From assembly GCA_023418835.1 (NCBI GenBank), contig JAEZYW010000197.1:1-5734 (forward strand): DNA of 5,734 nucleotides, in the 5' to 3' direction. Below are positions 1-5,695 of this stretch, piece by piece (the first letter of the stretch is position 1; every line of letters starts with the position of its first letter). A model generated the notes under the pieces. The model was not told the origin of the DNA. It saw nothing but the letters and a program-made list of their open reading frames with translations, and did not search any database. The DNA comes from Bacillota bacterium. Its GTDB lineage: Bacteria > Bacillota > Clostridia > Tissierellales > Peptoniphilaceae. The position numbers and the translations under genes are program-made.

Positions 1-318
1 ATAGGAAGTAACGACTTGACTCAATTAGTCATGGGTGCCGACAGAGACTCAGAAAAGATGAACAACATGGGATACTTTGATGAGAGAAATGAAGCGGTTA
101 AAAGGGCAGTTAAAGTGATAATTGAAGCGGCAAAGAAATACGGTAAAACTGTTTCCATTTGCGGTCAAGGACCATCACAATATCCAGAGTTTGCTGAATT
201 CTTAGTTCAAAATGGAATAACATCCATCAGTGTAAACCCAGACACTGTCGAGTATACAAGAAAAATTGTAGCTCAAGTTGAACAAAAGATTTTATTAGAC
301 AAAATAATGAATCAATAA
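1..318 (+). CDS. ppsA: Phosphoenolpyruvate synthase, C-terminal fragment (5' end outside window)
   Basis: Phosphoenolpyruvate synthase converts pyruvate, ATP and water to PEP, AMP and phosphate, the gluconeogenic entry step in the cytoplasm. The frame is open from base 1, so only the last 105 residues are present. They match the end of the PEP-utilising C-terminal TIM-barrel domain: a GSNDLTQ motif at the very start, a DRDSE segment, a FDERN segment, then SICGQGPS followed by YPEFAEFLV and SISVNPD. In this family the Cys of the CGQ motif (codon 160-162) is the catalytic acid that protonates the enolate. The NDLTQ/CGQ/SxNPD order is shared with pyruvate phosphate dikinase and PTS enzyme I, but the DRDSE...FDERN spacing and the YPEFAEFLV stretch fit PEP synthase best. 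The gene ends in TAA and is followed within 6 nt by a strong terminator, so it closes its transcription unit. The start, the nucleotide-binding domain and the phospho-histidine domain lie upstream and cannot be judged. Confidence 0.93.
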   Translation: MGSNDLTQLVMGADRDSEKMNNMGYFDERNEAVKRAVKVIIEAAKKYGKTVSICGQGPSQYPEFAEFLVQNGITSISVNPDTVEYTRKIVAQVEQKILLDKIMNQ

Positions 319-324
319 TATGAC

Positions 325-353
325 AAAGACCCAAATTAATTTGGGTCTTTTTA
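325..353 (+). terminator. Rho-independent terminator of ppsA
   Basis: A perfect 26-nt palindrome spans 325-350, with arms AAAGACCCAAATT and AATTTGGGTCTTT. It is followed by two more T residues, so the 3' arm runs straight into a U tract. It starts 6 nt after the ppsA stop codon. Since the outer end of the stem is A-rich on the left, weak activity on the minus strand is also possible. Confidence 0.93.
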
Positions 354-440
354 GTGCTGATAAACTTATTTAAAAGGTCGAAGATAATATCCTTTTGAGA
401 CCATTTACTGTCTAGACGATAAGAAACTTCTAAAATTATA

Positions 441-449
441 TGATATAAT
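441..449 (+). promoter_or_regulatory. Extended -10 promoter for the membrane protein gene
   Basis: TGATATAAT at 441-449 is a consensus extended -10 (TG, one base, TATAAT). No good -35 hexamer lies 16-18 bp upstream (the bases there are AAGAAA-like), which fits an extended -10 promoter. Transcription would start near 456, giving a leader of about 60 nt. The promoter lies after the ppsA terminator, so the downstream gene is its own unit. Confidence 0.6.
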
Positions 450-499
450 CATAAAGGAATTATACATATACATCACCCCAGTATTAGTATTAAATGAAA

Positions 500-505
500 A
501 AGGAG
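500..505 (+). promoter_or_regulatory. Ribosome binding site supporting the GTG start at 517
   Basis: AAGGAG lies 11 nt before the GTG at 517. The spacing is slightly long, but no ATG, GTG or TTG occurs in frame between the upstream stop at 385-387 and 517, so this site decides the start. The same site overlaps a five-codon ATG reading frame (494-511), which is probably fortuitous. Confidence 0.55.
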
Positions 506-516
506 TTATAACTAGA

Positions 517-912
517 GTGTTTAAAAAATTTTTAAAGGATTTTTTAAGTTTAGAAGATTCAGAAAAAAATAAGATTATATTTCCCGTTCTATTACTTACT
601 AATATTATTTTGTTTTTTCCTGGAGAAGTTCCTCGGTTTTATATAATAATTCTTATGGTAAATATTTTTCTAATAACTCCTATAATAATTCCAATTGTTT
701 TTATTTTGCCATTTATTTATAAAAGTAAAAAGAGTTTTTTATTTTATTTATATTTTGTAACTAATAGCTTTAATTTATTTTGGTACGGAATGGTACTTCA
801 TAATATTGTCTTTAATGAAAACAACATTCTTATTCTAATTCCTTTAATTTTTGGAATAAGCATAGCAATTTATATGCTAAAGTTAAAAAAGAATTATGGC
901 ATCAATTCCTAA
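517..912 (+). CDS. Small multi-pass membrane protein of unknown function
   Basis: A 131-residue protein that I do not recognise. It opens with a short basic, amphipathic stretch (KKFLKDF) and an acidic segment (EDSEKN), then shows hydrophobic spans at about residues 20-36, 41-68 (long enough for one or two helices), 73-96 and 103-121. It ends with a Lys-rich tail (KLKKNYGINS). Positive residues around residues 69-72 and 122-126 suggest cytoplasmic loops or ends. No catalytic or binding motif and no signal-peptide cleavage site is evident. The start is GTG with AAGGAG 11 nt upstream. It has its own extended -10 promoter, is preceded by the ppsA terminator, and converges on alaX, so neighbours give no hint of function. 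The base composition is even more AT-rich than that of ppsA, which partly reflects the Ile/Leu/Phe-rich sequence. The reading frame, start signal and coherent membrane-protein composition make it a credible gene. Confidence 0.72.
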   Translation: MFKKFLKDFLSLEDSEKNKIIFPVLLLTNIILFFPGEVPRFYIIILMVNIFLITPIIIPIVFILPFIYKSKKSFLFYLYFVTNSFNLFWYGMVLHNIVFNENNILILIPLIFGISIAIYMLKLKKNYGINS

Positions 913-942
913 AATAGCTAAAGGATACTATTTGAATTTATA

Positions 943-981
943 TAAAAAATATCGACTCATTCTAATCAAGAGGAGTCGATA
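943..981 (-). terminator. Rho-independent terminator of alaX
   Basis: Read on the minus strand, a stem with arms TATCGACTC (981-973) and GAGTCGATA (958-950) is followed at once by a run of T (the A run at 943-948 on the plus strand). It begins about 21 nt after the alaX stop. There is no T run on the plus-strand side, so it serves alaX. It may still act as a roadblock for the convergent membrane protein gene, for which I see no other terminator. Confidence 0.85.
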
Positions 982-1002
982 CACAAACTATTTTATACTA
1001 CA

Positions 1003-2199
1003 TTAATTTTCCAATTTATTAAGTTCTTCTTTAAAAACATTTTCAATATTATCTTCATTTGAAATAAATATTATTCCCTGTATGACATTTTTGTTTCCAC
1101 CGCCTTTTAGATTGTAAGAATTTCTAAGGCGATTCATAAGCAATTCCATATTTATATTGACATTTCCACATCGTTTTATTATAAATTGAACCATTTCATT
1201 TTTCTTATTATAAAGCACTAAGACTAGGTCTTCTTCTTCAAATAATTTAGCGTATTCATTTGCATTAGAAAAACTTATTCTATTAAATTCTTCAATTAAC
1301 AAATTGTATCCATTTAATAAAACTGAATTCTCTTTTGATACCTCTTTTTGCAATAAAAAGAACTCATTTTTTAGACTTGAATAACTATCATGGAGTTCTT
1401 GAAAACTATTTTTATAATTATCAAACTTTTCAATAATATTCTCCTCATTTGCAGATAGTTTTTCTGATAGATTCTGGAAAATTCTGTCTTTATTAGAATA
1501 GTCTAAAAGGGATTCATTTCCAACCAACACTTTTATTCTAATTTTTTTATTTTGTTTAAAGGCTTCAGTAATTTTTATTAGCCCTAATTCTCCAGTATAG
1601 TTAACGTGGGTACCGCCACAGGCAGAGTAGTCAATGGATTCAATTTCCACAACCCTGAGATTTTCTTCTACTTTTGGAGTTCTTCTAAAGTCAATAACGT
1701 CCTTTTCTTCATCAGAAGGAAAATAGGTTTTGACAGGGAAGTTATACTGAATTATAGTATTTGCAAGTTCTTCAACTTTTGAAATATCTTCATAGGATAA
1801 AGAGTCAGTATCTAAGTCGATGTTTAAATGATCACTTGATGCGTGAAAACTCAATGTGGGGATTCCAAATAATCTATAAAAACACGAAGAAACTAAATGC
1901 TGCCCTGTGTGTTGTTGCATTATGTGGAATCGGTTATTCCAATCAATTTTTACAGTTCCAGTACTTCCAGATACCTTTTCTTTAGTAATATGAACAATTT
2001 TTCCATCTCGTTCAAAGGATTTGACAATTTCTATGCCATTAATAGATCCTTTGTCTCCCCTTTGACCTCCGGCACCATCAGGGTAAAATATAGTTTTATC
2101 TAATATAATATGAAATTCATTTCCAAATTTTCGATTTAGAAGGACATTAGCCTCTACTTCTTTTAAATATGCATTTTTTATATAAAGCTTTTCTGTCAT
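1003..2199 (-). CDS. Alanyl-tRNA editing protein, long AlaX type with C-terminal DHHA1-like domain
   Basis: A 398-residue cytoplasmic protein resembling the editing half of alanyl-tRNA synthetase without its aminoacylation domain. Free-standing AlaX proteins hydrolyse Ser-tRNA(Ala) (some also Gly-tRNA(Ala)) and so guard translation against misacylation. Domains in order: an N-terminal beta-barrel region (about 1-90) with the family motif FYPDGAGGQ at 38-46; the zinc-binding editing core with HTGQH (His97, His101) and CGGTH (Cys194, His198), the expected four metal ligands; a charged, probably coiled-coil linker (about 235-295); and a C-terminal DHHA1-like segment with LKGGGNKNVIQG at 364-375, corresponding to the GGG...Q motif of AlaRS C-Ala. 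All ligands are present, so it should be active. The ATG start is preceded by GGTGAT about 4 nt upstream. It is transcribed divergently from comEC and ends at a strong terminator. The exact symbol varies between genomes (alaX, alaXL), so none is assigned. Confidence 0.93.
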   Translation of the reverse strand: MTEKLYIKNAYLKEVEANVLLNRKFGNEFHIILDKTIFYPDGAGGQRGDKGSINGIEIVKSFERDGKIVHITKEKVSGSTGTVKIDWNNRFHIMQQHTGQHLVSSCFYRLFGIPTLSFHASSDHLNIDLDTDSLSYEDISKVEELANTIIQYNFPVKTYFPSDEEKDVIDFRRTPKVEENLRVVEIESIDYSACGGTHVNYTGELGLIKITEAFKQNKKIRIKVLVGNESLLDYSNKDRIFQNLSEKLSANEENIIEKFDNYKNSFQELHDSYSSLKNEFFLLQKEVSKENSVLLNGYNLLIEEFNRISFSNANEYAKLFEEEDLVLVLYNKKNEMVQFIIKRCGNVNINMELLMNRLRNSYNLKGGGNKNVIQGIIFISNEDNIENVFKEELNKLEN

Positions 2200-2203
2200 T
2201 TAT

Positions 2204-2209
2204 ATCACC
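2204..2209 (-). promoter_or_regulatory. Ribosome binding site of the alaX-type gene
   Basis: On the minus strand, GGTGAT lies 4 nt before the ATG at 2199-2197. It matches the 3' part of the AGGAGGTGATC consensus rather than the usual GGAGG core, so the site is placed unusually close to the start codon, as expected for that part of the anti-SD. Confidence 0.6.
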
Positions 2210-2215
2210 AATCTT

Positions 2216-2224
2216 ATTTTAACA
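2216..2224 (-). promoter_or_regulatory. Putative extended -10 promoter of the alaX-type gene
   Basis: On the minus strand the sequence reads TGTTAAAAT (TG, one base, TAAAAT), a near-consensus extended -10. No convincing -35 lies upstream. Transcription would start near 2209, giving a leader of only about 10 nt that just includes the GGTGAT site. This is a prediction from pattern only. Confidence 0.45.
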
Positions 2225-2251
2225 TAGATAGACATTCTAATGAACAAAATC

Positions 2252-2260
2252 TGATATAAT
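2252..2260 (+). promoter_or_regulatory. Extended -10 promoter of comEC, placed for a leaderless mRNA
   Basis: TGATATAAT is a perfect extended -10. A -35-like TAGACA lies at 2229-2234 with a 20-bp spacer, longer than ideal. The -10 ends 6 nt before the ATG at 2267, so transcription would start at or next to the A of that ATG. There is no Shine-Dalgarno between the -10 and the ATG. Confidence 0.6.
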
Positions 2261-2266
2261 AAGATT

Positions 2267-3736
2267 ATGGAAAATAAGACTTTAAAAATTTTGATAGGTT
2301 TATCCATTGGAATAATTTTATATACAAAACTCGGAGTCATTTTTTACATATCATTTTTGACATTGTTGTTTGCGTTAACTTTTTTAAAAAAAGAAGATCA
2401 TTATCCATATTTATTTATGGGTGCCTTAATCCTCTCTTTTTTTATTATATTTAACTACAAGGGTTCCCATTATGAAGTGGGAGAAAAAATCAATATTAGC
2501 GGGGAAGTAAGAAGGGTTGTCTCTTCTTATGATAATTATCAAAGAATAGAAGTTCAAACTAAGAACCAAGGGAACTTTTCCTTGATAGTTGTGGGAATTG
2601 ATGAATTTAAACAATACGATATAGTTTCTGGGGAAATAATAATTGAAGAAATTGGAGGAAATTATAATTTTAATATATCCAGTAGAGAAGATTACTTTTT
2701 CTTGAAAGATATTCATTACAATGGAAAGGCAATTAATCTACATAGGTTCAAAAATCCATCTTTAATTAAAAATTTCAAATTATCGTTTATTGAAAAAATA
2801 AATTCAATTATAGAGGATAACTTTTCCAAAGAAAATTCTGGTTTAGTAAAAAAACTTATATTAGCTGACAACAAAGAATTGGAAAAAGAAATTAGTGAAT
2901 TGTATAGGGATGGCGGTTTAGCTCATCTACTTGCAATTTCCGGTTTACATATTTTTATTATAATTTGGTTTTTCGATAAAATCCTTATGAAAATAAAATT
3001 TGGATACAGTTTGCGTTTTATAACGATTAGTTCCATTTTATTCTTATATATTTTCATATTAAATTATCCTCCTTCTGCCAGTAGGGCTGTCTTAATGTAT
3101 TTATTAAAGGGCGCTTTTGCAATAAGGAAAATAAAAGCATCGCCAAAAACTGTAATATACTTATCTGCAATAATTCTACTTTCCATATTTCCAAAATGGC
3201 TTTTTGATATTGGATTTCAACTAACTTACATGGCAATACTTGGAGTTGTCCATTTAAATGAAAAAATAACTCTCAATGGAAAATCTTATATAGAAAAGGC
3301 TGTATATTTGTATTTTTTCGTAAATTTGTTTATATTTCCCTTATTGACTCTTTACTTTAACAATTACAATCCCTTATCAGTCATAAATAATATATTAATA
3401 ACTCCAATATTTATTCTTGTTTTAATGGGAATATTATTTGGAATTTCTGTCAATTTAATATTAGGATTGGGAATTTCTATATTTTATTTTTTCAATTCAA
3501 TTTTAACGGCCATCTCTAGTTATTTAAAATTAACTTTAGATTTAATGAATTTTAGATTGGCAGTTTTTCAGCCTAATATTTTATTTATATTTACTTATTA
3601 TGGAATTTTGTTTTTGATACTTTATAAACCCTTTGAAAAGCATTTTTATAAAAATCGAAAAATCATTTATACCTCTTTTACTCTTATAATTTTATATATG
3701 GGTATATTAAGCCTTAACAACCCTTTATACCTTTGA
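2267..3736 (+). CDS. comEC: ComEC competence protein, membrane-channel part, ended by an in-frame UGA
   Basis: ComEC/Rec2 forms the inner-membrane channel that carries single-stranded DNA into the cell during natural transformation. This part, 489 residues, has an N-terminal membrane region (about 5-63), a soluble OB-fold-like DUF4131 region (about 70-160), and the Competence domain. That domain is marked by GGLAHLLAISGLHI (216-229), PPSASRAVLM (268-277) and DIGFQLTYMAILGV (314-327), with many hydrophobic spans from there to about 482. All the family's signature motifs are present. It is much shorter than usual ComEC (commonly around 750-800 residues), because a TGA at codon 490 cuts the frame in the linker before the metallo-beta-lactamase-like domain, which continues intact in the same frame to 4588. 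Counted through the TGA the protein would have the normal length, about 773 codons. The ATG start follows a -10 box directly and has no Shine-Dalgarno; the first downstream Met is too far into the membrane region to be a better choice. It is divergent from alaX and followed by holA, the usual partner in Bacillota. Confidence 0.9.
   Translation: MENKTLKILIGLSIGIILYTKLGVIFYISFLTLLFALTFLKKEDHYPYLFMGALILSFFIIFNYKGSHYEVGEKINISGEVRRVVSSYDNYQRIEVQTKNQGNFSLIVVGIDEFKQYDIVSGEIIIEEIGGNYNFNISSREDYFFLKDIHYNGKAINLHRFKNPSLIKNFKLSFIEKINSIIEDNFSKENSGLVKKLILADNKELEKEISELYRDGGLAHLLAISGLHIFIIIWFFDKILMKIKFGYSLRFITISSILFLYIFILNYPPSASRAVLMYLLKGAFAIRKIKASPKTVIYLSAIILLSIFPKWLFDIGFQLTYMAILGVVHLNEKITLNGKSYIEKAVYLYFFVNLFIFPLLTLYFNNYNPLSVINNILITPIFILVLMGILFGISVNLILGLGISIFYFFNSILTAISSYLKLTLDLMNFRLAVFQPNILFIFTYYGILFLILYKPFEKHFYKNRKIIYTSFTLIILYMGILSLNNPLYL
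3734..3736 (+). other. In-frame UGA codon between the two domains of ComEC
   Basis: The codon lies in the sequence LNNPLYL-UGA-FLDVGQGDS, directly before the first conserved motif of the hydrolase domain. In relatives this position is usually a beta-strand residue such as Thr, Ser, Val or Arg. One base change from TCA (Ser) or CGA (Arg) would create it. The next base is T. No other in-frame UGA occurs in the gene. Confidence 0.85.
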
Positions 3737-4588
3737 TTTTTAGATGTTGGACAAGGAGATAGCTCTTATCTTTTTTACAAAGACTTATATATCCAAATAG
3801 ATACAGGTGGGAGCCATTTTTCATCATACAACCCTGGAGAAGAAGTTACAGTAAAATCTATAAAAAAGAGAGGCGTTAATAAAGTAGATATACTGATACT
3901 TTCTCATTTTGATGAAGATCACATAGGAGGAACAAAAAAACTATTAAATGATGGACTTTTAGAAAATGTAATTATAAATAGAAAAGAAGAAAAGGATGAA
4001 ACCTTTAGAACTTTAGAAGAAGGGAAAGTGAAAATATTTTATCCAGATGAAGGAAGTAAGATAGTTATAGATAAGGATTTATTTATTGAATTTTTCAACA
4101 CAAATCCGGGAGCATTTGTAGAATCCAACGATTCGTCTTTAATAGTCTTGATAAATTATAAAGATAAAAAAATCTTATATACAGGAGATTCATCTAGTTT
4201 AATAGAAGAAAAATTTGCCGATGAGATTGGGAATGTAGATATTCTAAAAGTTTCTCACCACGGTTCAGAATACTCCACGAGTGAAAAGTTTTTAAGTAAA
4301 ATTTTTCCTGAATATAGCGTAATTTCAGCAGGAAAAAACAATCCCTATGGTCATCCAAGCCCAAAAGTATTGGATAATCTAAGTAATATAAAATCTAAAA
4401 TTTTAAGAACAGATTTAGATGGAGAAATTTTATTTAAGATAGACAAAGAAATTGAATATAAGACATACAGAAATCCCCATATTTTTAGAATCCATAGAGA
4501 AATAATGGTTTTTTCTGTTATAATAATATTTGCAAGTTTTTTTCAAATCAATATAAATGAGGATAAATATGAAATACGGAGATTTTAG
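3737..4588 (+). pseudogene. comEC: ComEC C-terminal metallo-beta-lactamase-like domain, in frame but without its own start
   Basis: This is the continuation of comEC after the UGA, 283 sense codons in the same frame. It has the full motif set of the ComEC/Rec2 hydrolase domain, numbered on the full reading frame: LDVGQGDS (492-499), IDTGG (511-515), LSHFDEDHIGG (545-555, with the HxDxDH metal site), YTGDSS (638-643), VSHHGSEYS (662-670) and GHPSP. In relatives this domain is thought to degrade the non-transported DNA strand or to act with the channel. No ATG, GTG or TTG occurs in frame before the HxDxDH motif; the first is the GTG at 4028, which would delete the metal site, so it cannot work as an independent gene. 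The tail carries an unusual extra hydrophobic stretch (about 746-761, MVFSVIIIFASFFQI) after the normal domain end. It overlaps the holA start by 20 nt. It is either the dead end of a recent nonsense mutant or expressed by readthrough. Confidence 0.8.
4559..4562 (+). promoter_or_regulatory. Ribosome binding site deciding the holA start
   Basis: GAGG lies 6 nt before the ATG at 4569, good spacing. It overlaps the alternative ATG at 4557, which has only AT-rich sequence upstream. This favours 4569 as the start. Both lie inside the end of the comEC frame. Confidence 0.6.
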
Positions 4589-5591
4589 AAAAATAATGGA
4601 ACAACGGGACATAAAAGGAGCTTATCTTTTTATGGGAGAAGAAGGTCTGGTCATTGAAAAGACCATTGATTATATTGTAAATACATATATCGACGAAACC
4701 TTTAAAGATTTCAATTATACTTTTCTAAATGGAAATAATTTGATATTAGACAACTTTTATTCATATTTAGAAACCCTTCCCTTTATGAGCAGTAAGAGGG
4801 TAGTTATAATAAATGAATTACAAGACTTTCAAAGTCGATTTAATTTAAATGATCTTTTTTTTGAGACGGTGGAGGGGTTACCAGATGATACCATTGTAAT
4901 TTTCTACGATTCTGAACAAAATTTAAAGAAAAACACACAGCTTTACAAATTTTTCAAAAAAATAAATAGGGTAGTTGAATTCGGAAAGTTAAACAACTAT
5001 GAGGTATCAAACTTTTTGAAAAGAGAATTAATGAAAAATGATAAATTCATTTCAGATGGAGATTTATCTTATTTTATTATGCTCACAGGATATCTCAACA
5101 AAAAAGTTGAGATGAATCTTTACGATGTGGAAACTGAATTAGAAAAACTAATTTCTTATTCCACAGATTCCAATATAACGAGGGAAGATATAGATAAGAC
5201 GATAAAAAAAGCTAACGACAGCGACATTTTCAATTTATTAAACAGTTTGGCAGATAAAAAACCTGGGGATGCCTTAAGGTACTTGCACGATTTATACGAT
5301 AAAAACGAGCCAATACCATCTTTGTTGTATATGATACAAAGAAGATATAGACATATGTATGAATATTTCAGTTTATATAAAGATATGAAACGGGATGATG
5401 AGATAAAAAAAATAGTTGGAATCACTTCTGATTACGAATTCAAAATAGTATCTCAGCTGGCTAGAGGCAGGGATTTATGTGAGTTAAAATACAATTTAGC
5501 TTCTATTTTGGAAGTAGATAAAAAATTAAAGTCCACATCCCACGATAAACTCCTTCTCATGGAATATCTAGTGGTGAATATATGTAAATAA
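4569..5591 (+). CDS. holA: DNA polymerase III subunit delta
   Basis: The delta subunit is the wrench of the clamp loader: with delta-prime and tau/gamma it opens the beta sliding clamp and loads it on primed DNA at the replication fork. The protein has 340 residues from the ATG at 4569, the usual family length. The N-terminal AAA+-like domain (about 1-135) shows the opening GAYLFMGEEGLVIEK, corresponding to the family's YLxxGEExxLxxE, and TLPFMSSKRVVII (69-81), the family's TLPFFSxKRLVIV segment that includes the clamp-binding region. A middle domain follows (about 136-205). The C-terminal collar domain (about 206-340) begins near ITREDID and contains the DIFNLLNSLADKK segment, the LLYMIQRRYRHMYEY helix and the HDKLLLMEYLVVNIC ending. 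As expected for delta, no Walker A motif is present. A longer start at 4557 adds four residues but has a poorer ribosome site. The gene overlaps the comEC end by 20 nt, implying co-transcription and translational coupling; the UGA in comEC could therefore lower its expression. No terminator is seen after the stop before the insertion sequence begins. Confidence 0.94.
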   Translation: MKYGDFRKIMEQRDIKGAYLFMGEEGLVIEKTIDYIVNTYIDETFKDFNYTFLNGNNLILDNFYSYLETLPFMSSKRVVIINELQDFQSRFNLNDLFFETVEGLPDDTIVIFYDSEQNLKKNTQLYKFFKKINRVVEFGKLNNYEVSNFLKRELMKNDKFISDGDLSYFIMLTGYLNKKVEMNLYDVETELEKLISYSTDSNITREDIDKTIKKANDSDIFNLLNSLADKKPGDALRYLHDLYDKNEPIPSLLYMIQRRYRHMYEYFSLYKDMKRDDEIKKIVGITSDYEFKIVSQLARGRDLCELKYNLASILEVDKKLKSTSHDKLLLMEYLVVNICK

Positions 5592-5650
5592 AAATAATCC
5601 CCTGAAAATAATGTGCACCCTTAAACACGGACATTAATATTTGATTTTTA

Positions 5651-5695
5651 CTAAGCGGACTGAAGCCTAAATTCAATAGGTGAAAGTCCGTTTAG
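5651..5695. repeat. Long hairpin at the 3' end of the transposase gene
   Basis: CTAAGCGGACT (5651-5661) pairs with AGTCCGTTTAG (5685-5695) over 11 bp (ten Watson-Crick plus one G-U). Inside it CCTA (5666-5669) pairs with TAGG (5677-5680). On the plus strand the stem is followed by TTTTG, so it is weakly terminator-like for transcription coming from holA. It also covers the transposase stop codon. Confidence 0.5.

Larger units (their letters stand above)
2210..2266. repeat. 9-bp inverted repeat bordering the alaX/comEC divergent promoter region
   Basis: AATCTTATT (2210-2218) and AATAAGATT (2258-2266) are perfect inverted copies separated by 39 bp. Each copy overlaps the end of one of the two opposed -10 boxes, so both promoters read TAWAATAAGATT across the predicted transcription start. 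It could be a shared operator or shared initial-transcribed sequence, or chance in AT-rich DNA. Confidence 0.5.

Noticed and set aside
494..511. Five-codon leader peptide before the membrane protein gene
   Set aside because: The frame ATG to TAA consists mainly of the ribosome binding site itself, has no own Shine-Dalgarno and no attenuator-like structure around it.
1761..2103. Plus-strand open frames inside the alaX-type gene
   Set aside because: They lie antisense within a gene with complete family motifs, lack credible start signals and resemble no protein.
2426..3236. Minus-strand open frames inside comEC
   Set aside because: Shadows of the AT-rich membrane-protein coding strand, with no ribosome sites or recognisable sequence.
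3734..3736. Reassigned genetic code with UGA read as Trp or Gly
   Set aside because: All five Trp codons visible in the window are TGG and no other internal TGA occurs in about 5 kb of AT-rich coding sequence. A code with UGA as an amino acid should show several.
3737..3907. Naturally split ComEC with an independently translated hydrolase
   Set aside because: No ATG, GTG or TTG occurs in frame between the UGA and the metal-binding motif; only a CTG at 3893 does, and it has no convincing ribosome site.
4557..4568. Longer holA start at 4557
   Set aside because: It has no Shine-Dalgarno upstream, whereas GAGG lies 6 nt before the ATG at 4569. The four extra residues are not typical of the family start.
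4028..4588. Separate 186-residue gene starting at GTG 4028
   Set aside because: It begins in the middle of the hydrolase domain, lacks the HxDxDH metal site, and is in the same frame as the upstream comEC sequence. It is the 3' part of comEC rather than a gene.
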